Below the pieces are notes generated by a model that did not search any database, had not been told where the DNA came from, and saw only the letters and a list, made by a program, of their open reading frames with translations. The position numbers were made by a program, and so were the translations under genes. Positions 25,550 to 33,538 of a DNA stretch of 64,000 nt are shown one piece after another (position 1 is the stretch's first letter; every line of letters begins with the position of its first letter). This DNA comes from Candidatus Tectimicrobiota bacterium (GTDB taxonomy: Bacteria; JACPUC01), in assembly GCA_016192455.1 (NCBI GenBank), contig JACPUC010000003.1, positions 186,001-250,000 of the forward strand. Reading direction: 5' to 3'.

Positions 25550-25639
25550 CGCCGGGGCCGCCGCGCCTCCCGACGCCGCACCGGCAGCCGCGAGGATACG
25601 GCATGGGGATGGCTAGCATCGTATCCCCTACGTTCCATC

Positions 25640-25912
25640 ACCTAATTCTGAGAGGGGACCTTCTCCCCAACCGCGCCCGCGGGGGCTGATCGTAGGGGAG
25701 GGGCTTGCCCCGCCCGGCGCCTACGTCCGCGAGGGAACCTTGTCCCCTCGCCTGCCTGCCGGCCGGCAGGCAGGCGCACCCCGCCTGGTAGGGGCGGTTC
25801 GCGAACCGCCCCTACGGGATGGGCGTGTGGGGAGCATGGGTCCCTCACAAGCCCCTTGCCAATGCAGCGAGCAGCGCCGCAATGATGTGAGCGAACTTCT
25901 GAGACGCAACAC
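25640..25912. repeat. Composite repeat copy A2, reverse orientation
   Basis: Read from right to left it opens CTAGTGTTGCGTCTCAGAAG (25915 leftward), the family's left end. It continues through the GTGTGGGGAGCATGGG module, the palindrome at 25791-25816, a CTGCCGGCCGGCAG palindrome (25753-25768) and a second, GGGGAGGGGCTTGCCCC-type palindrome (25693-25716). The far end is ill-defined near 25640. The remaining gap 25550-25640 holds nothing recognised. Confidence 0.75.
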
Positions 25913-25947
25913 TAGCCACGACGGTCCCGTGCCGAAGCATTTCTTAG

Positions 25948-25976
25948 TTGCGGGACGTGAGCAGGGAAGTTATAAT
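25948..25976 (+). promoter_or_regulatory. Sigma70-type promoter of the gene at 26042
   Basis: TTGCGG at 25948-25953, 17 bases, then TATAAT at 25971-25976. The next start codon on this strand is 66 bases downstream. The -10 is perfect; the -35 matches four of six. Confidence 0.55.
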
Positions 25977-26041
25977 TAGTCCAGTGGCTAGTGTGCTCGC
26001 TGTGGCAACTGGGAGTATTCCCAACTGCTGGGATGCAGGTC

Positions 26042-26707
26042 ATGCCGTACAGGGGAAGATCACGAACGGGTAAGCGCACCGGCCCCTCGCGGCACCTCGG
26101 CACGCGCCATAGTACGCGGGGGATCCTGCGCAAGAACCTGCTGAGCGGCGGGGCGCGCTTCTTCACCTACCCGATCTTGTCGATCTGCGTGCTCACCGCG
26201 GCCGCCAGCGTGCTGGGGCTGATCCACCCCGAGGTCTTCGATTTCATGCGGGGGCAAGCTATCTTCAGGGCATTGACAGGCGAGACCAAGACGGTGGAAG
26301 GCAGGGCGTACGGGAATATCAATGTCGAAAAGTTCGTCGCCAAAGCGGTGGACCTGCACCGCCAAGAGGTGCCGCCGAATAAGATCGTTGGCTACCTGGA
26401 ACAGCAGTTTGCCATGAGCAAGCAAATGAAGAACGAATTGGAGGCCATCGGGGTGCCTGTTGACCGCGCCCTGGACTACTGGGGGAACAAAGGGCTGACC
26501 GCTGATCAGACCCTGTCGCGCTTGCAGCAGGAGGGGGTGAATATCCAGCTTGGCTACGACATCCTGAAGCGCCGCGGCGTGCCCGTGCAGTCGCTCATCG
26601 AGCGCGCCCAGGTTGACCGCGGCGTCGAAGTGAACAACATGAAGCAGAGCGCTACCCAGACCGAGCGCGGCAAGAGCTTCGCCTCGGCGAATGCGCTCGG
26701 CAACTAG
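26042..26707 (+). CDS. Hypothetical protein with one membrane segment
   Basis: About 221 residues from ATG 26042 (CAGGTC just before); an in-frame ATG at 26033 is equally possible, and the frame is open to 25991. After a basic tail comes one predicted membrane helix, FTYPILSICVLTAAASVLGLI. The rest is a soluble helical domain with LEQQFAMSKQMKNELEAIGVPVDRAL and LSRLQQEGVNIQLGYDILKRRGVPV. No family recognised. Its stop TAG is shared with the first base of composite repeat A3. Confidence 0.6.
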   Translation: MPYRGRSRTGKRTGPSRHLGTRHSTRGILRKNLLSGGARFFTYPILSICVLTAAASVLGLIHPEVFDFMRGQAIFRALTGETKTVEGRAYGNINVEKFVAKAVDLHRQEVPPNKIVGYLEQQFAMSKQMKNELEAIGVPVDRALDYWGNKGLTADQTLSRLQQEGVNIQLGYDILKRRGVPVQSLIERAQVDRGVEVNNMKQSATQTERGKSFASANALGN

Positions 26708-26910
26708 TGTTGCGTCTCACAAGCTCCATCCTAAATTCGACGCCTTCTTCGTGCCATCTGCGGGGGGAAATTTGGGGGGGCCTTGCTCCCCCACACCCTC
26801 AGACCCTGCGAGCTGTAGGGGCGGTTCGCGAACCGCCCTACGATTAGGGGTGTGCGAGGGGGCGAGGCTCCCTCGCAAATCTAGGCGATCTAATTTGAGA
26901 AACAGCACAC
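26707..26910. repeat. Composite repeat copy A3, complete
   Basis: Runs from GTGTTGCGTCTCACAAG to GAGAAACAGCACAC. The ends form a degenerate terminal inverted repeat (13 of 19 positions agree). Inside: the conserved left module, a GGGGGG.CCTTGCTCCCCC stem, the 28-base palindrome at 26815-26840, and GCGAGGGGGCGAGGCTCCCTCGC. Preceded by CTA, which includes the upstream gene's stop. Confidence 0.9.
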
Positions 26911-27022
26911 GAGCAGGCGCCAAAGCCGGCGGCGGCCCGCAAAACTCCGCCTGCCGCGAAGGAAGCGTCCTCATGCCGCGGCGCTCCTCTCCCGCCCCTT
27001 CTTCCCTCCTTGCATGAGCTGA

Positions 27023-27829
27023 TCAGGCGAACCGCGCCACCAGCCGCCCCAGGCCGGAGTAGGCCGCCTCGAAGCGGTCCCCTGCCGCCGCCATGTAGGT
27101 CGTGGTGAACGATCCGCAGAGGACGCACTCCCCCGCTTCCAGGGCGCGGTCGAACTCCGCCAGCTTGTTCACGAGCCAGGCCACCGAGTTCGCCGGATGC
27201 CCCAGGATCGCCGCGCCGCGCGCCCGTCCCACCTCGACGCCGTTCTTCTCCAGCGCCATCTCCAGCTCCACCAGGTTCAGCCCGAGCGCCGCCTCGTCGC
27301 CGCCGCCCAACACCGCGCCGGCGTTGAAGCCGTTATCGGCGATGCAGTCGGCGGCGCTGAACTTCCAGGTCGGGAAGCGGCAGTCCACCAGCTCGAAGGC
27401 CGGGGCGACGCGCTGGGTGGCGGCAAGCGCCTGCTCCGCCGTGACGCCGGGACCCCGCAGGCGCCGCGACAACACGAACAGCAGTTCCGGCTCGATGCCG
27501 GGGTGAATGAAGGCGCGGCGCGGAATCGTCGCCCCATCCCGGTAGACGGCGCCGTCGAGGAGATGGCCGAAGATCGGCTCGTGGACGCCGAACGCCTCTT
27601 GGATGCCGCGGCTGGCGAACCCCACCTTGTAGCCCAGGCGGCGCCGGCCGGCGGCCTGCTTGCGGGCGGTCGCGGCAAGCTGCACGGCGTACGCCTCCGC
27701 CACCGAGAAGGCCGGCTGCTGCTGGCTCACGAGGGGGCGGGGCGCCGCCTCCTCTTCGGCTCGACAGAAGCTCTCCGCCAGGGCGGCGATGACGGCGGCA
27801 TCGAGGGAGTCCCCGGCAGCGGCCGCCAT
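27023..27829 (-). CDS. 2-keto-4-pentenoate hydratase / FAH-family hydratase
   Basis: 268 residues from an ATG at 27829 with GGAGGAGAAG upstream. The fold of the MhpD/2-oxopent-4-dienoate hydratase branch is visible: LGYKVGFASRGIQEAFGVHEPIFGHLL, then IHPGIEPELLFVL (metal-binding Glu pair), ADCIADNGFNAGAVLGG and ILGHPANSVAWLVNKLAEF. These enzymes hydrate 2-hydroxypentadienoate in meta-cleavage pathways of aromatic degradation. No meta-cleavage dioxygenase gene is in the window. Separate unit, reading toward composite repeat A3. Confidence 0.85.
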   Translation of the reverse strand: MAAAAGDSLDAAVIAALAESFCRAEEEAAPRPLVSQQQPAFSVAEAYAVQLAATARKQAAGRRRLGYKVGFASRGIQEAFGVHEPIFGHLLDGAVYRDGATIPRRAFIHPGIEPELLFVLSRRLRGPGVTAEQALAATQRVAPAFELVDCRFPTWKFSAADCIADNGFNAGAVLGGGDEAALGLNLVELEMALEKNGVEVGRARGAAILGHPANSVAWLVNKLAEFDRALEAGECVLCGSFTTTYMAAAGDRFEAAYSGLGRLVARFA

Positions 27830-28212
27830 GATCTTCTCCTCCATCCGCGGCAGCCACGGCACTGCGGCGCGCCGCGGGGTCTCGTGGTCTGGCTCACGGC
27901 TTCAAGGAGAAATTGGCTGCGTTGCAAGCAACATTTTCTTGCGGGAGGCCCTTGCCGCCCCACCTGCCGACCGCCGGGGCAGGCAGGCGCCTCACAGTCG
28001 GGCGGGGCAAGCCCCGCCCCTACGAGCCACCCGCCGACCGCCTCAGCGGGGCAGGCAGGCGCCCCCAGACCCTCCCTCACCCGTTCCCTCTCCAATTGGG
28101 AGAGGGGCCAGGGGTGAGGGGTGCGCGAGGCGGCGCGGCTGCCGCGCGGAAAAACTGCCTCGGAGCTGCAACGACCTCTCCCTCGTCATGTGGTACTTCA
28201 CTCGACGCTCCA
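27830..28212. other. Intergenic repeats between two leftward genes
   Basis: Contains GGGGCAAGCCCC palindrome at 28000-28024 flanked by two GGGGCAGGCAGGCG boxes (27975-27991 and 28046-28061). It also has a hairpin with CCCTCTCCAATTGGGAGAGGG near 28085-28106, which could end transcription of the methyltransferase message's neighbour but lacks a T run. No gene supported. Confidence 0.6.
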
Positions 28213-29262
28213 TTAGGTCTCGCCGGGCTTGACGCCGACGGTGAGGGTGAAGGCGCCCTGGTTGAACGGGTGCTGCTCAAGGTCGCGGAAGCCGCAGCGC
28301 TCCACCAGCGCCCGCACCTCCGGGATGCTGAGGTGCCGATTCCCCCAGACCATCTCCATGTACTGGTCCATGACGCCGTAGGAGAACTCCGGTTGGCGCA
28401 GCTCTTCGCGCCTCGCCGGGTAGGAGAAGTCCAGGTTCAGGAACACCCCTCCCGGCCGCAGCACGCGGTGGGCGTTGCGCAGCACGGCCTCCTTGTCGTC
28501 GGCCCGCACCTCGTGCAGCGTCACCACCATGCTGACGTAGTCGAAGCTCGCCGCCTCGCCGAACGCGGCGCCGTTCGCCACGAGCAGCGTCACCCGGTCG
28601 CCCAACCCCTCGGCGGCGATGCCCTCCCGCCCACGTTGGATTGCGTGGCGATCGGAATCGACGCCTGTGAACCGGCTGGCCGGATAACGTTTCGCCAGCT
28701 CGCGCGGCAGCGCCCCGGCGCCGCAGCCGATCTCCAGGAAGCGCGCGCCGGCGCCGAGGCGTTCGCGCATGCCGCGCACGCGCTTCGTCACCCCGCCGAC
28801 GAAGACAACGTAGAAGTTCTTCGTGATGTCCGCCACGGCATGCGACAGCGAGGCATCGTGATCCTGGTACGTGAAGGTGGCGCCGCTACGGAAGAACTCC
28901 GGGAAGCGCACCAGGTCCTTGTACACCTCGAGGCCTGAGAAGCGCAGGCTGGCGGCGAGGTTGCGGGGATTGCTCTCGTCCACGAGCACCTCGCCGAGGT
29001 TCGGCTGAAGCTGGAAGCGGCCGGCCGCATCGGCGTCGAGGAGCTCCAGCGCGTAGGCGGTCTCGCACCAGAAGCGCACGTAGGGAGCGTGCAGGCCGAG
29101 CCGAGCCGCCAGCTCCGCGGCCGTCAACCCCGGCGCGCCGGCGCGCTCCAGGGCGGCAAACAGGCCGAGCTCCGTTCCGGTAAGGATGACGAGCACGCCG
29201 ATGAAGCCGCGCTCGAAGGTGCGCACCTTCTGCATCTGTTCGTCGGTGGTTGGTTCCGGCAT
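28213..29262 (-). CDS. SAM-dependent methyltransferase with N-terminal winged helix
   Basis: 349 residues. The N-terminal third is a dimerisation winged helix as in plant-type/small-molecule O-methyltransferases (GTELGLFAALERAG...LTAAELAARLGLHAPYVR). The SAM site follows: FLEIGCGAGALPRELAKRYPASRFTGVDSD with the motif II Asp (TGVDSD). MVVTLHEVRADDKE and the R-P-G-G loop complete the class I fold. Start ATG 29262 (GTG 29265 alternative), GGAAGGG upstream. Substrate not indicated. Cytoplasmic. Confidence 0.8.
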   Translation of the reverse strand: MPEPTTDEQMQKVRTFERGFIGVLVILTGTELGLFAALERAGAPGLTAAELAARLGLHAPYVRFWCETAYALELLDADAAGRFQLQPNLGEVLVDESNPRNLAASLRFSGLEVYKDLVRFPEFFRSGATFTYQDHDASLSHAVADITKNFYVVFVGGVTKRVRGMRERLGAGARFLEIGCGAGALPRELAKRYPASRFTGVDSDRHAIQRGREGIAAEGLGDRVTLLVANGAAFGEAASFDYVSMVVTLHEVRADDKEAVLRNAHRVLRPGGVFLNLDFSYPARREELRQPEFSYGVMDQYMEMVWGNRHLSIPEVRALVERCGFRDLEQHPFNQGAFTLTVGVKPGET

Positions 29263-29339
29263 CACGAACGTCCCTTCCTGCTCCTCGGCCTCGGAGGCTG
29301 GTCAGATGGCAGGCTGGCGCGCGAGGGGGCACCTGGGTC

Positions 29340-29367
29340 GTAGGGGCGGTTCGCGAACCGCCCCTAA
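29340..29367. repeat. Copy of the 28-base palindrome
   Basis: Intact arms with one base changed at the right end (CCCCTAAC). Flanked by GCGCGAGGGGGCA on both sides (29319 and 29375), two arms of the composite repeat in direct orientation. Confidence 0.85.
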
Positions 29368-29437
29368 CGCGCTGGCGCGCGAGGGGGCAGCCGGCGGAGG
29401 CGGCGTGATCGGCTCCGCCCCAGGCCCGCTGAGCCGC

Positions 29438-30319
29438 CTACTCGCCGATGATGTTGCCGTTGGCGTCGTACTCGAAGAAGCCCTTGCCGCTCTTGCGGCC
29501 CAGGCGACCCGCCGCCACGTACGTGCGGTGGATCGGCGTGGGGCGGTAGCGCTCGCCGAGGTGCTGGTGCATGAACTCGAGGGCGTTGAGGCGGGTGTCG
29601 AGGCCCACCAGATCGACCAGCTCGAACGGCCCCATGGGGAAGTTGAGCCCCAGCCGCACCGCCTTGTCGATGTCGCGCGCCGACGCCACCCCCTCCTCCA
29701 GCATGCGGAACGCCTCGTTGCCGATGGCGGCGTTGATGCGCGAGGTGATGAAGCCCGCCTTGTCGTTCACCGCCACGGTCTCCTTGCCCATGCGCCGGGA
29801 GACCTCCTCGGCGAGGCGCAGGCTCTCGTCGCTGGTCTCCAGGCCCCTGACGATCTCGATCAGGCGCATGATGTGCGGCGGGTTGAAGAAGTGCATGCCG
29901 ATGACCTGCGCCGGACGCTTCGTGGCGGCGGCGATGGCGGTGATGCTGAGGGCCGAGGTGTTGGTGGCGAGCAGCGTGCGCGGCGGGCAGAGCTCGTCGA
30001 GCCGCGCGAAGAGGGCGCGCTTCAGCTCCAGGTTCTCGGTGACGGCTTCGATGACGACGTCGGCGTCCCCCACCGCCTCGCGCAGGTCGGTCGTGTAGCT
30101 GAGGTTGCCCAAGGCGCGCCGCATGTCCGCCTCTTCGTACTTGCCGCGCTCGATCCCCTTGCGCAGGTTCGCCTCGATGGTCTTGCGCGCCTTCGCCAGC
30201 GCCTCGGACGAGATGTCCTGCAGGCGCGTCGCGTAGCCGCCGAAGGCGCCGATCTGGGCGATGCCGTTCCCCATGATGCCGGAGCCGATCACCGCCAGGC
30301 GCGTCATCTCCTTCGCCAT
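29438..30319 (-). CDS. hbd: 3-hydroxyacyl-CoA dehydrogenase (3-hydroxybutyryl-CoA type)
   Basis: 293 residues, the usual length. LAVIGSGIMGNGIAQIGAFGGY is the NAD-binding motif. The catalytic dyad is seen as His in GMHFFNPP and Glu in EIVRGLETSD; Asn is in TSRINAAIGNEA. The C-terminal domain ends with GRKSGKGFFEY. It oxidises (S)-3-hydroxybutyryl-CoA or reduces acetoacetyl-CoA. No other beta-oxidation gene is adjacent; it fits with the CoA-ester enzymes elsewhere in the window. Confidence 0.9.
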   Translation of the reverse strand: MAKEMTRLAVIGSGIMGNGIAQIGAFGGYATRLQDISSEALAKARKTIEANLRKGIERGKYEEADMRRALGNLSYTTDLREAVGDADVVIEAVTENLELKRALFARLDELCPPRTLLATNTSALSITAIAAATKRPAQVIGMHFFNPPHIMRLIEIVRGLETSDESLRLAEEVSRRMGKETVAVNDKAGFITSRINAAIGNEAFRMLEEGVASARDIDKAVRLGLNFPMGPFELVDLVGLDTRLNALEFMHQHLGERYRPTPIHRTYVAAGRLGRKSGKGFFEYDANGNIIGE

Positions 30320-30813
30320 CGTCTCTCTCCCTCATCCACCCCGCTGCTTCATCCTCGCAGACAGCGGCCCAGCATATCCGCCGTGCTGTCCCTCTCCCGG
30401 CGCCGCGTCGCGCTTGGCTTGAACCCTCGAAGATGATCACGATAGCAGGAGAGACCGGCAGGGGCAAGCGCCTCCCCGGCGCGGCGGCGAAGGCGCGAAA
30501 GCGTTTCCGAGGCAGTTCCCCATAGGCACGCCGCCTGCCCGCGAAGGGATGAACATGAGGTAGGCTCGGCGGGATTGTCCCCCGACGACGCGAGCCGTTC
30601 CTTGGTCCGCGACGGTCTGTAAAGGTGAAGCGCCGTGGATGGCCGGCCGTTGTAAGGGCGGTTCGCGAACCGCCCCTACGCCTGACCTGGTATCTCACAC
30701 GTACGCGGAGGGTCGAGCCTCGTGGGGCAGGGCTTGCCCTGCGCGCCTGTACCTCCCCTCAGGCATGCGGGATCGAGCCGGCGCGGCAGAAGGGCGGCAG
30801 TATGGCTCGGGGA
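30320..30813. other. Intergenic region upstream of the dehydrogenase
   Basis: The only recognised element is a palindrome copy at 30653-30680, whose left arm is GTAAGGGCGG (one base changed). The stretch 30421-30460 has GATGATCACGATAGC, a mixed AT patch with no strong promoter. No gene. Confidence 0.5.
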
Positions 30814-31131
30814 TCACTCAGCGTCGCTCGTCGCGTCGCCGCCGCCCGGCGGCGTCCGCGCCCGCCACTGCTCCCGGCACTCGCTGATAACCTCGGCGGG
30901 GATCATCTTCACCGCCAGGTAGACCAGGAGCGGCACGATCACCGCGTCATCGAGATGCCCAATGATCGGGATAAAGTCCGGAATGATGTCGAACGGCAGC
31001 AGCAGGTAGCCCACCGCCAGCCCCAACAGCCACTTCGCCCGCCGCGGCGTGCGCGGGTGCCGCAGCACAAGCCGGTAGACGCCAAGCTCGGTCTTCAGGC
31101 CGCGGGCGAGAGATTGGAGGTGGGGGAGCAT
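30814..31131 (-). CDS. YkvA/DUF1232 small membrane protein
   Basis: 105 residues. AVGYLLLPFDIIPDFIPIIGHLDDAVIVPLLVYLAVKM is the DUF1232 signature (PxDxIPDxIPxxGxxDD), two short membrane or reentrant segments joined by the conserved DDA. YkvA-family proteins are widespread and of unknown activity. ATG at 31131 lacks a strong ribosome site. The tail (TPPGGGDATSDAE) is polar. It diverges from the SEFIR gene downstream of it by a repeat-bearing gap. Confidence 0.85.
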   Translation of the reverse strand: MLPHLQSLARGLKTELGVYRLVLRHPRTPRRAKWLLGLAVGYLLLPFDIIPDFIPIIGHLDDAVIVPLLVYLAVKMIPAEVISECREQWRARTPPGGGDATSDAE

Positions 31132-31184
31132 GGGGGGGTGGTCTTTGCTGGGGGCGAGGGGGAAGCGAATTTGATAAGCGAAGT

Positions 31185-31270
31185 TCTTGTGGGGGACCCT
31201 TGCTCCCCCCCACCCCCATTCCGCGCGAGCTGCTCAGCAGCTCGCGTAGGGGGGGTGCGCCATGGCCAAG
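31185..31270. repeat. Composite repeat copy A4, partial, left of the SEFIR islet
   Basis: GTGGGGGACCCTTGCTCCCC module, then a second-class internal hairpin with arms CGCGAGCTGCT and AGCAGCTCGCG around a single base (31218-31240), then GGGGTGCGC. It does not contain the GTAGGGGCGG palindrome. The left and right termini are missing. Confidence 0.8.
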
Positions 31271-31395
31271 ATTTCGCTTAGGTCTTGCATTCCTCAATAT
31301 AGGCCCTATCACTTTGGAGTAGGAGCACGCATGACCTTCGTGGGGTGACCACGTAGCCGCGTCCTGCACCACGTCTTGTTGGCCTGTCAGGCTAC

Positions 31396-31424
31396 TTGAC
31401 GAGGCGTATCTGGAGGATTATGCT
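31396..31424 (+). promoter_or_regulatory. Promoter of the SEFIR gene
   Basis: TTGACG at 31396-31401, exactly 17 bases, then TATGCT at 31419-31424. The coding region begins 43 bases downstream. GC content falls sharply at about this point. Confidence 0.55.
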
Positions 31425-31466
31425 AAATAGACTACTTATTTCTCTGCTCAAAGGTAAACATGACAA

Positions 31467-32897
31467 ATGACGGCGCCAAAGTTGTTCATATCATATAGTT
31501 GGTCAAGTCCGGACCACGAACAATGGGTCGCGGATTTCGCTACCGAGTTGCGTGAATCTGGCGTTGATGTGATCCTAGATAAGTGGGATTTGAGAGAAGG
31601 CCATGATGCTATCGCATTTATGGAGAAGATGGTTACAGACCCAGAGGTTAAGAAAGTCGTGATTGTTTCTGATCGCATCTACGCGGCGAAAGCTGATGGC
31701 AGGGCAGGTGGAGTTGGAAAAGAGACGCAAATAATTTCCAAAGAGGTGTATGAAAAACAAACGCAGGATAAATTTGTTGCGGTTGTTCGAGAAAAAGACG
31801 AAGAAGGCAAGCCTTATCTTCCAACCTATTATAAGTCAAGAATCCATATCGATCTGAGTGAGCCAGAAACATATGGCGCGAACTTCGAAAGGCTTCTGAG
31901 GTGGGCCTTCGATAAGCCACTTTATGTTAAACCTGAACTTGGCAACAAGCCCTCTTTCCTGGAAGAGGGTGAGCATGTGTCTCTCGGTACAACAGTAAGC
32001 TTTAGAAGAGCTATTGATGCCATAAAAAATAACAAGACTTACGCAGCAGGTGCATTAGACGAATATCTAAATACCTTTGTTCGCAACCTTGAACGATTTA
32101 GGCTTGAGAAGCCCATCGGAGAGTTCGATGATGCCGTGGTTAAGAATATCGAAGAATTCCTGCCTTTCCGCAATGAAGCCATTCAACTCTTTATTACAAT
32201 TAGTCAGTACTCTCAAGGCGGTGCATTCCTGTGGAGCATTCACCGATTCTTCGAGAACCTAATTCCATATATGGACAGGCCTCCCCATATTTCTACATGG
32301 CGCGATGAGGATTACGATAACTTCAGATTCATTGTTCACGAGTTGTTCTTATACACCTTGGGGATTTTAATCAAATTCGAATGTTTCGAACAAGCCAGAT
32401 ATATGCTGGAACAACGATATTACTTCCCCGGAAATTCTGAGTCTGGCCGGGACTCAATGGTTAAGTATTTGATTTTCCACCAACGCACGTCATCTCTCAC
32501 ACACCGCAGCAAGCGTCTCAATCGCCTTTCTGTTCGAGCTGATCTTTTGAATGAGCGTTGCACAGGGGTAGGTATCGAGTTCTTGCATCTCATGCAAGCT
32601 GACTTTGTAATATTTATGCGAGCGGAAATAGAATCTACGGATGATTACCCCCGGTGGTGGCCGGAGACTTTGTTATATATTCGTTACTCCCGTAGGCCAT
32701 TCGAAATATTTGCACGTTCGATATCGAAAAGCTATTTCGAGTTAGTTAAAGGACTTTTAGGAATTACATCTCCTACTGACCTGCAGCCATTGCTTACTAG
32801 TTATAGTGAAAGAAGGAGGCAGTTACCCAGGTGGGATTTCGACTCAATCAATCCTGGGGTACTACTGGGATCCGATAAATTGGCTTCAAAGTCATAA
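31467..32897 (+). CDS. SEFIR-domain protein, defence candidate
   Basis: 476 residues, AT-rich. Residues 4-140 are a SEFIR (TIR-like) domain: PKLFISYSWSSPDHEQWVADFATELRESG (box 1 and helix A), VILDKWDLREGHD (box 2 with Trp-Asp), VVIVSDRIYAAKADGRAGGVGKE (Ala-Asp-Gly-Arg/Gly-Val-Gly segment). The remaining ~330 residues are a helical region without recognised family (YLNTFVRNLERF, FLWSIHRFF, RWWPETLLY). SEFIR and TIR proteins act in antiphage NAD-depleting or signalling systems. ATG at 31467 is preceded by AAAGG; an overlapping start at 31460 is out of frame. No membrane segment. Confidence 0.85.
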   Translation: MTAPKLFISYSWSSPDHEQWVADFATELRESGVDVILDKWDLREGHDAIAFMEKMVTDPEVKKVVIVSDRIYAAKADGRAGGVGKETQIISKEVYEKQTQDKFVAVVREKDEEGKPYLPTYYKSRIHIDLSEPETYGANFERLLRWAFDKPLYVKPELGNKPSFLEEGEHVSLGTTVSFRRAIDAIKNNKTYAAGALDEYLNTFVRNLERFRLEKPIGEFDDAVVKNIEEFLPFRNEAIQLFITISQYSQGGAFLWSIHRFFENLIPYMDRPPHISTWRDEDYDNFRFIVHELFLYTLGILIKFECFEQARYMLEQRYYFPGNSESGRDSMVKYLIFHQRTSSLTHRSKRLNRLSVRADLLNERCTGVGIEFLHLMQADFVIFMRAEIESTDDYPRWWPETLLYIRYSRRPFEIFARSISKSYFELVKGLLGITSPTDLQPLLTSYSERRRQLPRWDFDSINPGVLLGSDKLASKS

Positions 32898-32920
32898 CTC
32901 GCGATCGGGGTTTGGTAAAG

Positions 32921-33022
32921 ATGTTACTTCAAAAAGACAGACGTGAGATTCGGCAGATCATTTGTGAGCATTTCCAGTATATCGAGCAACAATGGGATGA
33001 TTTTCAAAAGAGGCGCCACTAA
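32921..33022 (+). CDS. 33-residue protein of the SEFIR islet
   Basis: ATG at 32921, 23 bases after the SEFIR stop; its TAA shares one base with the next ATG (TAATG), so it is translated in the operon. The peptide is a single charged helix, LLQKDRREIRQIICEH then YIEQQWDDFQKRRH. This resembles the last helix of DUF4160 proteins, which are commonly paired with DUF2442 proteins, so it may be a trimmed DUF4160 partner. Too short for most annotation pipelines. Confidence 0.55.
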   Translation: MLLQKDRREIRQIICEHFQYIEQQWDDFQKRRH

Positions 33023-33279
33023 TGCCACGCCACCACGAGATAGCAGACCTGTATTTTGAAGGCGAGTTGATGGTCATGACCATTGACGGAGAAGTGAGAC
33101 GGTTCCCTCTCCACGAGGTATCGCCCGCTCTCGCGAAAGCCACGGAAAGAGAGCGAAACACGTTTGCAATCTCCCCATCGGGATATGGAATCCATTGGCC
33201 CTTGCTTGATGAAGATGTGTCCGTCGATGGTTTGCTGGGAGTCATTCATTCTCCTGACGTTCAACACAAGACCTCCTGA
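33022..33279 (+). CDS. DUF2442-family protein
   Basis: 85 residues. DLYFEGELMVMTIDGEVRRFPL and PSGYGIHWPLLDEDVSVDGLLGV are characteristic of DUF2442, a small beta-rich protein found in toxin-antitoxin-like pairs. Overlaps the preceding 33-residue gene by one base. It is the last gene of the AT-rich islet; GC rises again right after its stop. Confidence 0.8.
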   Translation: MPRHHEIADLYFEGELMVMTIDGEVRRFPLHEVSPALAKATERERNTFAISPSGYGIHWPLLDEDVSVDGLLGVIHSPDVQHKTS

Positions 33280-33356
33280 CACCTCTCTCCCACCGCGACA
33301 CGCTAACCCGCGCCCCTGGCTTCACCCCCCCTTGTCATTTCCCCCCGCTGGTGCTA

Positions 33357-33530
33357 GTGTCACGTATCAGAAGCTCTATCACCAATTCGGCGCCATTCTC
33401 ATTCATATGAAGGGGGGATTTTTTTGTGTGGGACCCTTGCTTCCCCACACCCCCAGCTCCCGCGAGCTGCGCGGCAGCTCGCGACGTCGGGGTGCGCGAG
33501 GGGGCACTGCTCCCTCGCAGAATTATTAGA
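33357..33530. repeat. Composite repeat copy A5, right of the SEFIR islet
   Basis: Opens CTAGTGTCACGTATCAGAAG, the family's left end, followed by diverged left module, GTGTGGGACCCTTGCTTCCCC, a second-class hairpin (CGCGAGCTGC / GCAGCTCGCG, loop of 3, at 33468-33490) and GCGAGGGGGCACTGCTCCCTCGC. The right terminus is not recognised; the AEC gene begins at once. Confidence 0.85.
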
Positions 33531-33538
33531 ACCCGACG

